This document shows, piece after piece, positions 1-9,821 of a DNA stretch of 64,000 nucleotides. The notes beneath the pieces are model-generated. The model had not been told where the DNA came from. It searched no databases and saw only the letters and a list, made by a program, of their open reading frames with translations. The translations under genes were made by a program, and so were the position numbers. Each line of letters opens with the position of its first letter. Position 1 is the first letter of the stretch. This stretch comes from Scolanthus callimorphus (Eukaryota > Cnidaria > Anthozoa > Actiniaria > Edwardsiidae). Location of the stretch: NCBI GenBank assembly GCA_033964015.1, contig CM066913.1, forward strand, positions 8,302,953-8,366,952, in the 5' to 3' direction.

Positions 1-253
1 CAAACTTATTAAGTCACTCTGTAGGTTGTACTCTACCTCTCAGAAAAGAGACTTGCGAAACAAACCCTGCAATTTGGCTCGAACTCGAACTCGAATTGAA
101 CATTATTAATACAATGGCACATTTTGCCGTTAAGCAGTTTTTTCGGAGAAGTGTTCCTGTCGGAAAAAAATCCTGTCGGGCTGCAATTAAGCGATAAGGC
201 TCGTTTCTACATCATTTTAATCCTTATAGATTGAATTTTCTGTTTTTGTATAA

Positions 254-335
254 ATGTCCTTGAAATTAATACGTCGGTATGTGCTGGAACGAAAGCCCAA
301 CCTGGATTTCAATTTCTTGGATGGCAACGACAAAG
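254..335 (+). CDS. Candidate first coding exon of an unidentified gene
   Basis: An ATG at 254 opens 27 codons (MSLKLIRRYVLERKPNL...) that end in a plausible splice donor (AAAG|GTTAGT, intron from 336), phase 1. The peptide is basic and does not look like low-complexity translation. I do not recognise the protein. A possible terminal exon lies at 2234-2377, but its best frame starts in phase 0, so the two do not join directly; a missed exon would be needed. The interval between them is largely filled by an inverted-repeat element. Weak call based only on codon openness and the splice signal. Confidence 0.25.
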
Positions 336-419
336 GTTAGTTTATGTTTATATGTCCACGTTTCTGCTCCAAGCATGCCATTAGCCACGAATATTATCAG
401 TGTAATTTGGAGAGCTAGA

Positions 420-2012
420 AAGCAGTGAATTCACTATAGACTAGATGAAATATCAGAAAATTGCAATATTTAAGGCGCATGAGGCATTTTTTAGTAAAAG
501 CTGGCAACAAGAGTTTCTTATGTAATTTTTCACGCTGAATCCGAATTTCTTGTTGCCATCCCTGATTTTGCATTTTAATGGTGAAAATGACGTCATCATG
601 ATTGACAGCTGTTCGCGAACCCCTTAAAATAGTTTTGTCGCTATATTTCAAATTCGAACGAAATTTAACTTGAACAGGATAGTTTAGAATGTTCTATACG
701 AAAAATTGTCGTATTATTCGGATATGGCGCTGCTGTGATATTCAAAATGGCGGATCCAAGATGGCCGCCATATCGTCAAATTTGATTTGTAGAAACTATC
801 AGTATGGTAGTCAAAAAAAGACATGGAAATAAATACCTGACAATGAATTCAAGGTATCACAGTATGAAATGCAGTGCTGCTGGTCAAATGAAGCCATATT
901 AAATATATAAAGGCAAATCAATATGAAAAGGTGAATCAGATTCACCGCCGCTTGATTTTACGATCTAAACGATATCACCATTTTTTGATGATCATCCTCA
1001 GTCCCGGCAACAAAACTGTGCCTGTGAAGTCCTATCGAAAGCTCGTTCAAAACGATCATGCAATCTGCTGCCCCCGTGGCATATCGAAAAATAGCGGAAA
1101 CCTCAGGACCAGCAGAAAACCTCAAGAAACCTCAGACAAGAAAGGCGGTTGGAATAGGAAAGGGCTTTCAAGTATAGAGAGGAAAGCTACTCCGAGGACA
1201 AAATTAAAGTCTTACATTCGCTACTTTGCTTATAAGTTCACAGTTGCTACAACCAGGCTATAAAAAAAATTCGGAAAAGGCTGGAGCAACGCCTAAATTG
1301 CCATAGAATGATTTCCACCTTTATCCCTGCTTTTTCTTATCATTATTATTCCTGTGTGTGTAAGAGGAATATTCTGCATGCATTTAAAACAATAGTCGTA
1401 GATGTAGTTGACTCAGGGATAGGCTTTGGAATCAACTTTTACAGCGGGACGACTAACTTGCTATAATTTTGTGGATTGCGCTTCCTACCTAAATTCACTA
1501 ACAACAGTCGTATATTTACCTATATATTATTCTCTTTCCACCATAATCGTCAGTTGCTACTTTTTATGTATTGCAGAATCGTTTAAGTTTGTCTTTCATT
1601 TTTTTTTTTAAGTTTAGCCTTTGAACGTGATGGCCTCAAACAATCAACAGATATCCAAAATGGCGACACGGCGGCCATCTTGGATCCGCCATGTTGGATG
1701 ACTCTACGCCCATCAATCACCCTATCCATAATATAGATACATTTGTTTGAATATCACATTGCCACTTATACATTTGAATTTCACTGGCCGTTAAAATTTG
1801 AAAAGAAAAATCGGCGAAAAATTCCTTGTTTGTGTGACAGCTGTGAATCATGGCGTCATTTCACCTCTTAAAATGTAAAATCTGCGTTGGCAACAAAAAA
1901 ATTCGGATTCAGCGTAAAATTTCGCATAAGCTGACACTTGTTGCCAGCTTTTACTAGAAAATGCCTCATGAGGTACGATTTTCCGAAAGTTCGTCTAGTC
2001 TACTAGGAGCAA
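420..2012. mobile_element. Foldback/TIR element, ~1.6 kb
   Basis: The sequence around 428-620 returns as a diverged reverse complement at about 1835-2012 (shared blocks include GCTGAATCCGAATTT and GCTTTTACTA). The inner part of the arms pairs again, with a GGCGGATCCAAGATGG block near 755 inverted at about 1668-1690. Arms are therefore roughly 350 bp. The interior (about 780-1640) contains no convincing coding region; the short open frames at 931-1263 and 1426-1611 have no recognisable features. Exact termini and target duplication could not be fixed. Non-autonomous DNA transposon is the likely class. Confidence 0.55.
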
Positions 2013-2233
2013 CCAAAATATTAGCCTACGTTTGTTAAGTAAGCTTTCGACTGATAAATTAACTGCGCTTTGCAGCGTTTTGGTTCAAATTAAGCGGATT
2101 TAACTGGATTGCTAGTTTGATTGCTGAAATATTTTTGGGTCTTTTGGGCAAAACAAGATTCGAGCGCAACAACGAACTGGTGTTTGCATGTTCTGATAAC
2201 ACTAGTCTATTTATAACATTTTTGTTTTGTTAG

Positions 2234-2377
2234 ATTTGCTCGCTTCAGACGTTTGCTGAACGCAGAAGGGAAGGACGGGACGAGCGGGCAGGATTGGCGC
2301 TAAAGAACAAGAAAGAGAAGAAGCTGCCGATCAAGACAATTAAACATGATATTGAATTGTGTTTGAGTAGTCTATGA
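2234..2377 (+). CDS. Candidate terminal exon, lysine/arginine-rich
   Basis: After a plausible acceptor (TTTTGTTAG, ending 2233) 47 codons stay open to a TGA at 2375. The translation is strongly charged (ERRREGRDERAGLALKNKKE...) and ends KTIKHDIELCLSSL. It could be the 3' exon of the gene whose first exon may be at 254-335, but phases do not match (phase 1 donor, phase 0 acceptor). An alternative frame entered in phase 2 ends at a TAA near 2305. Not recognised. Confidence 0.2.
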   Translation: MCSLQTFAERRREGRDERAGLALKNKKEKKLPIKTIKHDIELCLSSL

Positions 2378-2400
2378 ATATGCTAATTAAGAACTCAATA

Positions 2401-2435
2401 TCACTAGTGTTTGAAATCGTTTCAAACACTAGTGA
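2401..2435. repeat. Perfect short palindrome
   Basis: TCACTAGTGTTTGAAA is followed by the 3-base loop TCG and its exact reverse complement. This is a perfect 16-bp arm hairpin with no adjacent coding sequence. It may be the remnant of a foldback MITE. Confidence 0.7.
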
Positions 2436-2689
2436 TTTCAACTGGTGTTCATTGGGTTCCAAAGTCATACACCTGACCAAATGCAAGAACTCCATTGGTC
2501 TGCGCCCTCATGAATAATTAATGAGTTGAGAGAAGTGACAAGGAAAAAAAGCACCGACTTTACTTGCAGAAGCTCCTGTCCCTTCGCACGCGTCACTGGC
2601 AAAACTTTACAGAATTTCATTCATAGAAGACGATGTGAGGATTTTTTTTGATATCATGACCGTAGCGAGCGGGGCAGCAGAAGGGGCAG

Positions 2690-2995
2690 TTGCAATTGTA
2701 ATTAACAAATGTCCTCTGATTTGTTACATTTTGACCACTTTATTACGTCATTCCGTGGTATATAAGAGGACATACCACCGAAAATCAGAGGACATTTGTT
2801 TTATACCACAACAAAAAGGCAAAAATAAAAAGGCAAAAGCAGCGCGCGCGCAGCCAAACGGTGTTTTCGTTGGTCTTTTTAGCGCGCGCGCTTAGTGATG
2901 GCGCGTTCCGTGGTATGTCCTCTTATGTACCCACGGCTGAGAGCCAATCAGAATTCGAGAAACGCGCGCGTTGTGGTATAATACTCCATTTCACA
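2690..2995. mobile_element. Repeat copy related to 43331-43696
   Basis: This ~300-bp block (GACCACTTTATTACGTCATT, then GCGCGCGC-rich segments and GAGAGCCAATCAGAATTCGA) is highly similar to the segment at about 43440-43696 in muskelin intron 20. Here the left part has only a short inverted pair (ACAAATGTCCTCTGATT at 2708 against AATCAGAGGACATTTGT at about 2783), whereas the other copy has a 73-bp perfect hairpin. A dispersed non-autonomous element. Confidence 0.65.
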
Positions 2996-3079
2996 GTTGC
3001 GCAACAGCCCTTGTTTGAACCGAGACAAGTCTGACCTTGCACCGGTTGGGGACGCGAAACACAATACGATGTAAAAGAA

Positions 3080-3420
3080 CAGATTTGCATTCCAAGGGAA
3101 TGATAGCCTCGGCGTGACGGAGCAATTCAAAAGGCAGATTTTCAATGCAGAACGTACCCACGTGGGGTGGCAAGACAGACTAAATCTGCGCGCTGATGGT
3201 TGTCCTCTATTTGTTTTGTTTTGTCTGGCTTCCTTTGGAAGCTTCTCGAAAGCGACCTTAAACGTATCGTTCCTCATTGGAAACGTATAAACTTTTTCAA
3301 ACTTCACTACTTTATTATGTGGATGCTACCTCTCACCGCAGACGGTCAGCGGTAATTACTGGAACAAACGCGAAGTGTCCACGGTCTACGCTCAAATGCA
3401 AGCAGCAGTACCGCCTTCTG
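3080..3420 (+). repeat. Segment duplicated at 9041-9330
   Basis: Blocks such as AGCAATTCAAAAGGCAGATT and GAAACGTATAAACTTT recur in the same order and orientation at 9041-9330. There the copy is joined directly to a sulfotransferase gene fragment. This suggests the segment was upstream (5' flank, UTR or intron) of the ancestral sulfotransferase unit and was copied with it. No coding frame is supported here. Confidence 0.6.
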
Positions 3421-3555
3421 TAGGTACTCCATTCTGTTTTCTCTTTAGAGTGCCTAAGAATGAACATAAGCTGTTTTATTGTCTTAGAGGTCTTTTTAAA
3501 GGAAAATTAAATATAACTTCGTTTGCAACTTAGGGACGAACCATTAGATACTTTA

Positions 3556-4457
3556 GCAGGGTCTGGATGGGGGGTCCGCATGTCGGTAGTCAGTTAAAAT
3601 TTCAGTAATTTGTCGGTAGTCAGTTAAAATTTCGGTAATTTGTCGGTTGTCAGTTAGAATTATAGTCGGTAGTCGGTAAATTTCAGTTAAAAATAATAAA
3701 GAAGTAGTAAAATTGAAAATGATTTGAGTCTCTTATTTGGAGACGTTATATCTGTTATATCCTTTGTCCGTGTTTTAAGTTTCTTTTTTGCCATCGAATA
3801 TAAATTATTTTAGTATATCTCAATGATAAAAAGAGATTTAAAAAAGTCCTAGCCTTTTCAGCACTCGTTTCTGCAGCTCTCACTCACACAATGATAAGCT
3901 ATACACGGGAGCCGTAACAATAAAACCGGGCCTTGCAAACCTCCAAAAACTGGGGGGCACGGTAATAAAAACCCAGGAAAGCTTGTAGGGAAAGTTTAAT
4001 AAAAAAAAATAAAAAATTACAGCCCAGCATGTGAAGTTACCGCATGCAGGGTGCACAATCGCATATTTTTTTCTTTTACTCTTCTGGTTTTGCATGATTT
4101 TTTTAACCCGTAGCTTGCAGGACATCTTTTTCAAATATTTTTTTTCTCAAATGGTCAAATGGTCGGCCCCTAACTTGATCAAAACTTGCATTTCGTTAAG
4201 CCACCTCAGCGCAAGTGAACAAATCTGTGCAAGTCACAACTTCATGCATCGACTTGTGTGTTTCGTTGGCCAGGGCTTTATATAGAAGCGCTCGTGTAGT
4301 AGATAGCCGAGTTCGCAAGAATAAAAATTAGGGTTTATGTATGTTGACGATAGAAATGAAGAGTTTATAATACGGGCAATCATAAATTGTCGGTAGTCAG
4401 TAAATAGTTTTTGTCGGTAGTCAGTAACTTTTTCCCCGTTTTGTCGCCAGACCCTGC
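3556..4457. mobile_element. TIR element with TTTA target duplication
   Basis: The element starts GCAGGGTCTGG and ends with its complement CCAGACCCTGC. It is flanked on both sides by TTTA (3552-3555 and 4458-4461). Subterminal repeats of CGGTAGTCAGT occur at both ends (several copies at 3580-3690, two at 4388-4435). The interior has only short open frames with no recognisable protein. Non-autonomous DNA transposon of about 0.9 kb; the 4-bp duplication is directly visible, the superfamily is not. Confidence 0.65.
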
Positions 4458-4469
4458 TTTAGGGGGGAG

Positions 4470-5989
4470 GGTGCACAAAGCTAAGAGAAAGATAAGACAA
4501 ATTGTTTTATTTTGCAACGTGTATTCATATATAGTGAATATTGTTCTGGTGATATCATCTTGCATGGTTTCCCTTCATGAGCATTCCTCTGTCAAAATGA
4601 CTTTTGCAATTGTTGGCTAAAAAATCCAAGAAAAAAATCAGACATCTAAGTCAGACATCTAAAGTCAATAAATTTGTACGATCTTTTCCTCTGTTAATCT
4701 TGGTCACACTTTTGTAGGTCCATATTTTTCCACATTTGTGTTAGATTCCTTGTTTCACATCTTTCTATCCATTGGCATTATTACTTGTTAATGCTTCCGG
4801 CAAACATTTCTCCATCAAAACTAAAATTGCTAAGAATCTACATAGAACGCCAAATGCAGAGCGTCACTGCGTTTGTGAATACTCACAGTTATAAAAGTTC
4901 AAACCTCGTGAACAGTGACGTTCGGTATCCCAGTGTTAGATGGTAGGGACCGACTTAAATTCAGAAATATTTTAATTAAAATTACCTTACAGACAGACAA
5001 AATCCACTTGTTCATTATATGCGGGTGATTTAGTCCCGGATTTAGTAATCATTTTGTACCCCATCAAAAGGAGTTTTTATCTTTTTATAAATCTTGACAA
5101 AAAACATTCCTGCAAAGCAATGCCGGTTCAGCAAAAAATAAAAAAACTAGGGACAGACAGACAGAGTTTATTCTTAGAGAGCCGTAGACAAAGTGATTTG
5201 ACCACACTCTCATTATAACTGCATTTGTTTAATCCACGGTTTTGCACTTGTGTTACAGGAACAAAGTCAACTACAAATACACCGCAATATTGTTAATATT
5301 AAAGTTCTAAGATATAATGATTGTAATGGTATTAAAGAAATCTGATAAACTATACTTACAATCTTGTGGACTACTTCGCATGAGTGTTCTGCTGGACTGA
5401 ATATTAATTCTGAGCCTGAGCTTTTATACTACATGCTTGCATGCTTGTTGTGTAAGGATTATGTAATCTATGAATTCCTGTTTTTTTTGTGTGTGTTTTT
5501 TACTTAAACTAATTAAGCAGTTCATTATGTTAATATTGTCGTGTGGGCGAAACACAGAGTACATAGGCGTAGCCTTTATACATTATAATTTAAATTGGCC
5601 AGGTTGCCTTTAATGGAGCGGTTTTCATATAACTGTAGTGAAACCAATCGCAAAGTAATTACACGAATTCTGAATAAAACCTATAGGAGTAATTACAAAG
5701 TAACTGCGAATTACTCACGACAGTCATCTGAAATCCGCTCTATGGCGAAGCAGTCGTAGATACACCTATTTCAGAAAAGGTTGCACCGTCACAACTGTCG
5801 TTATATAGCTCGTGTTTATTCTATCAAAGCGCGCGCTGACTGGTTCTATCATGCATGGTCACGTGGGAGAGTACAAACTTAATGTAGCCCGCGCGGGCTA
5901 CAATTTAAAAATTATTGCCCGCGCGGGCGACATCGGTGGGAAGTTGTTTGCTATTTTTACCGTGTATTTTCTTTTTGCTATATAATGAA
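4470..5989. other. No gene seen
   Basis: AT-rich sequence without a supported coding frame. The only local structure I note is a short duplicated GCCCGCGCGGGC palindrome at about 5886-5930. Confidence 0.5.
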
Positions 5990-6050
5990 ACACTTAATGA
6001 CTGCTTCCGAGGGAAACAGCGACTTTCCCTGGGAAGCAGTCATTAAGTGT
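5990..6050. mobile_element. Short foldback MITE, ACACTTAATGACTGC family
   Basis: The outer arms ACACTTAATGACTGCTTCC / GGAAGCAGTCATTAAGTGT are inverted copies around a short centre. The same outer arms, with a longer body, occur at 47014-47152, so this is a deleted member of a dispersed family. Confidence 0.6.
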
Positions 6051-6415
6051 ATATTATTTATCCTAAAAACCAGCATCCATGATTCTGTTTTTACTGATCA
6101 AGCAATACGAGATCAAGCCCCCCCCCCCCCCCCCCCCAAAAAAAAAAAAAACATTTATATATAATGGTATGTCCCTTTGGCCCAGGCATTTCTTTGGGTA
6201 AACTTTGATGACATTTGATTACTCTGGACACGTTTTTTAGCTGTTTGGTAGTGCAGAGTGGCAAAAATATTTCAATCGCTTGAATTTTTCATGTTCAGCT
6301 ATGCGCTAGAAGTTGAGGTATATTTCTACAATAATACTCGACGGGAGCCACCCTTAAATCTAAAAATTATTATCTCTTTTTCAGAGTAATCGGACGTCCC
6401 TCTGTATCAAGCGCC
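6051..6415. other. 5' flank of sulfotransferase, contains poly-C/poly-A run
   Basis: Contains a long C-run followed by an A-run at about 6118-6150 and otherwise AT-rich sequence up to the sulfotransferase ATG at 6416. No promoter motif could be assigned with confidence. Confidence 0.4.
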
Positions 6416-7556
6416 ATGCGCCGTAATTTTCTCCGGCGTTTTTTCTTGGCAGTTACTTGCATACTCGGCGTTTTTTTGGTATATTTGCATTTCTTTCCCG
6501 AGTTCCGTTCTCTTTCCATGGAAATCAACTCTCTCGGGCATACGATGCAACTTCAAATGGAAAACCTTGCCAAACAGGAACTGGCTTTACAAGATATGCC
6601 AATAAAAGGGGCGCCTATCCACATCAAGAGAAAAAGCCTATTGCTTTTTGGGCACGACCGTTCGGGCACGACATTTCTTAGCCAAATGTTCATTGGGATT
6701 CCAACATCTTTGCAATTTATGAGCCTTTGTGGGTAACGTATTATTTATGTGGAAAAAGCCAGACAAGCAACGACTAGTTCTAGACGTCTTGAGTGGGATT
6801 ATGTCGTGCAATTTCTCATCGACCCCAAATGGCGTCGAGTTCCTCGATAAGGTTGGACACGTATTAAACGGATACACAAAGAGCAAGGCACTTACTTCTG
6901 GACACTTTTGTAATAATAAAAAAAGCTGCCCAACTAGTCTGACAAACGCTACTTACACCGATAGAGTTTGCAAGAGGCAGTATAGATTCAGTTTTAGTAA
7001 GATTGCAACTACCCGAATACCAGGTAATATTATAGCAAATATTCTTCCAAGGATTTGGGAGGAAAACCCAGAGACGGATATCAAAGTGGTCTTTGTCGTG
7101 AGAGATCCAAGAGGGAATATGAATTCTCGAATAAAACTGAAATGGTCATACGACTATCCTCACCCACAACTCAAACAAACAGCTCAAACTCTATGCGACC
7201 AGGTTACGTCAAATTACAACCACATCAACAAGCTTAAGCTTTTACCCCAGTACAAAAAACGCATCAAGATTGTGAAATACAAGGAACTAGCTAATGACCC
7301 TGTAGGTGTTGCCAAAAGACTGTATAGCTTTGCTGACTTTGAAATGACTGAGAATACTAAGAAATGGGTGATTGACAGTACGCAACCGAGCAAAGAGGAA
7401 CTGAAGAAAGCGCTTCACGAGCCATATTCGCACGTTCGGAGCGCCGCCGGGAATGCCGATCGCTGGCGAAATGAGTCGTCAGTTGATCGGAATCGCGTTA
7501 TAGAAAGTGTTTGTCAACCACTTATGAAATTGATGGGGCTTGATAAAGTTCCATGA
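6416..7556 (+). CDS. Carbohydrate sulfotransferase, intronless, two frameshifts
   Basis: Encodes a Golgi type II membrane sulfotransferase that would transfer sulfate from PAPS to a glycan, of the CHST1/keratan-sulfate/GlcNAc-6-O type. Seen: an N-terminal anchor (RRFFLAVTCILGVFLVYLHF, residues 7-26), the 5'-phosphosulfate loop GHDRSGTTFLS (residues 79-89) and the 3'-phosphate motif VVFVVRDPRGNMNSR encoded near 7087-7131. The family segment N-I-F-A-I-Y-E-P-L-W-V is encoded around 6703-6736, but in a different frame from both the upstream part (6416-~6695) and the downstream part (~6740-7556). Two 1-nt losses are needed to explain this. With them restored the length is about 380 aa, normal for the family. 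Whether these are assembly errors or pseudogene lesions is not decidable here. A truncated copy lies at 9041-9607. Confidence 0.75.
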
Positions 7557-8129
7557 TGAGACACGATTATCAATTTCTTTTTGGGCATTTGAGGATCAAA
7601 AAAGGGTAATAAATAAAATAAAACAAATAAAATAAAAATAACAGTATCAAATATGACCCCAAGCACTACATTAGTTAGAATCGGAACATGGGCGGTAGGA
7701 TAAAAAAGTGTGTACAACATAGTCAATACGCTGTTTACCAATTCCAGTCTCTAAATGCCAGTTTCCCATTGTTTCTCTCCTTAATTAAAGTGTAAACATG
7801 TTTCCTTAAATATTCAGAACTCAATAGCTTTTAACAAGAGGTACAAGTTGCAGAAGTTGGTACAAATGTCACCACAGTAGATATTATTAGAACAAACAAC
7901 ATATTGGAAGTAGTGTAATGTTTAACAGGAGCAGGGGCGGATTCAGGAATTTCTGAAAGTGGGGGGCCGGACAGTGAAAACATGGGACGAAAAATTTCAT
8001 ATTTCCTCCAGCAAATACAGTAAATGTATGGGAAAATCTACCGAGAAAGGGGGCGTCTATTGCGGTACTTTCTCTATTAAAATTGTTTTGGAGCCGTGGC
8101 CTGGGTCATGGCTAAGGTATAACTCAGAA
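7557..8129. other. Downstream flank of sulfotransferase, no gene seen
   Basis: AT-rich 3' region with AATAAATAAAATAAAA-like stretches just after the stop codon (7605-7640) that could serve in polyadenylation. Short open frames (for example 7959-8141) show no features. Confidence 0.4.
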
Positions 8130-8249
8130 GGAGGTGATTAACAATTCATAGGCTTCACGGTAGAACGAACCTACATATGCCATGTTACTCCATGTAGCTT
8201 CATTCTGTTTTTTTATGCCTATGAAAGCTATGAATTATCAATCACCTCC
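8130..8249. mobile_element. Small inverted-repeat element (GGAGGTGATTA ends)
   Basis: GGAGGTGATTAACAATTCATAG near 8130 is matched by the inverted CTATGAATTATCAATCACCTCC ending at 8249, giving an imperfect foldback of about 120 bp. It lies 18 bp from the larger palindromic element that follows. Confidence 0.55.
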
Positions 8250-8267
8250 ACTGTGAGTATCCCATCT

Positions 8268-8870
8268 ATAGAGGGGTTGCACAGACCATGTGATCAAAGC
8301 AAAATTTTAATTTATTTTCTTGAAATTCAATATTTTAGTTAAAAAATACATAGCTATAAAGCAAAATGCCATAAGAAGTAAAGAATGTGATTTTTTTTTG
8401 CCAAAATGTCGTTTTGGAGGAAAGTGATCTGTTATGCAAATATTTAATGAGCATTATTTGCATATGTCATCATTTACTTTAAAAAAGAGAAAAATGCATA
8501 AAAATGACATAAAGCAGTTTTATTCAGCTGTATTTTTTATCCCTTGGCATGGTAGAATCAAAACTGAAAGCTTGCTTTGTATTTTGAATTCTCTATGCTT
8601 AGAGATAAAATAGACAGATAAATAAAACTGCTTTATATCATTTCTATGCATTTTTCTTGTTAAAGGAAATGATGACATATGCAAATAATGCTAATTAAAT
8701 ATTTGCATATCTGATCATTTCAAGATTGCAACTGCGAAAAGTTGTTTTGCCCAAAAAATTATACTCAATTCTTTCCGTTGCATTTTGATACATAGCTATG
8801 TCAAGTATGAGCTAAAACATTGAATTTTGAGAAACATTTGTGTTGGTCACGTGACTGTGCAACCCTCTAT
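8268..8870. mobile_element. Fully palindromic MITE, ~600 bp
   Basis: Ends ATAGAGGGGTTGCACA and TGTGCAACCCTCTAT are inverted. The similarity continues inward almost to the centre: GCAAATATTTAATGAGCATT against AATGCTAATTAAATATTTGC, and AAAGCAGTTTTATT against AATAAAACTGCTTT. The whole element can fold on itself. No coding sequence. A TA-type target duplication is likely but ambiguous. Confidence 0.7.
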
Positions 8871-9040
8871 TGTAGCCACAACCATTGCGATACAACATGA
8901 AAGAATTTCATTCTCCTTCACCAGTTCATCCGAATGAAAAATATTTTCCCTTTCCTTCCAGCATGACTATTGATAAAAGATAGCACAGTTAGACGTTTTT
9001 AAACGTTTGGCAGCGTGGTTCAGGTGTGAAAATTCATCTG

Positions 9041-9607
9041 ATTTGCATTCCAAGAGAATGATGGTCTTTATCAGTGCCAGGTCAACCTTAGCCTCATTAT
9101 GACGCAGCAATTCAAAAGGCAGATTTTCAATGCAGCACACACCAAGTGGGGTGGCGAGACAGACGAAATCTGCGCACTGATGCTGTTATCGTTTTGTTTG
9201 GTCTGGTTTCCTTTAGAAGCGGATCGAAAGCGACCTAGAAACGTATCCTTTCCTTGTTGAAACGTATAAACTTTTCAAACTTGAACAAACAAGAAAAGTG
9301 TCCATGGTCTATGCTCAGATGCAGGTAAAGTTATAGCAAATATTCTTCCAGGGATTTGAGAGGAAAAGTTATAGCAAATATTCTTTGGGAGGAAAACCCA
9401 GAGACGGATATCAAAGTGGCCTTTCTCGTGAGAGATCCAAGAGGGAATATGAATTCCCGAATAAAACTGAAACAAGGACATAAAAAACTGTATAGCTTTG
9501 CTGTCTTTGAAATGACTGAGAATACTAAGAAATCGGTGATTGACAGTACGCAACTGAATGAAGAGGAACTGAAGAAAGCGCTTAAGGATCCTATATTTGC
9601 ACGTTAG
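9041..9607 (+). pseudogene. Truncated sulfotransferase pseudogene
   Basis: The first ~290 bp match the segment at 3080-3420; from about 9328 the sequence matches the 3' half of the sulfotransferase at 6416-7556. Retained pieces include an ENPETDIKVAFLVRDPRGN block, an in-frame internal deletion, and the FEMTENTKKSVIDSTQL region. A stretch around GTTATAGCAAATATTCTT is duplicated in tandem (9328 and 9366) with a TGA between the copies, and the frame ends at 9607 well short of the functional C-terminus. The N-terminal half with the PAPS loop is missing, so it cannot encode an active enzyme. Confidence 0.75.
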
Positions 9608-9821
9608 CAGTTGTGATGTTGCACAGAGGTGCAAATGGATGAGATCAATTTTAAAACATGTTTAGTCTGGGGTTTAGTTTCAACCTTACTGTGAACAGAG
9701 TGTGAGACTCAAGAAAAAACTTTTATTTTGCCCATCTCTCACATTCTGCCTGACAAACACTAGTAAAGAAGTGACTAGATGTCCATTATGGTGACCAAAC
9801 CACATCAACCAAACATTTACA

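Noticed and set aside
931..1263. 110-codon frame
   Set aside because: Lies inside the foldback element at 420-2012, without features of a transposase or other protein.
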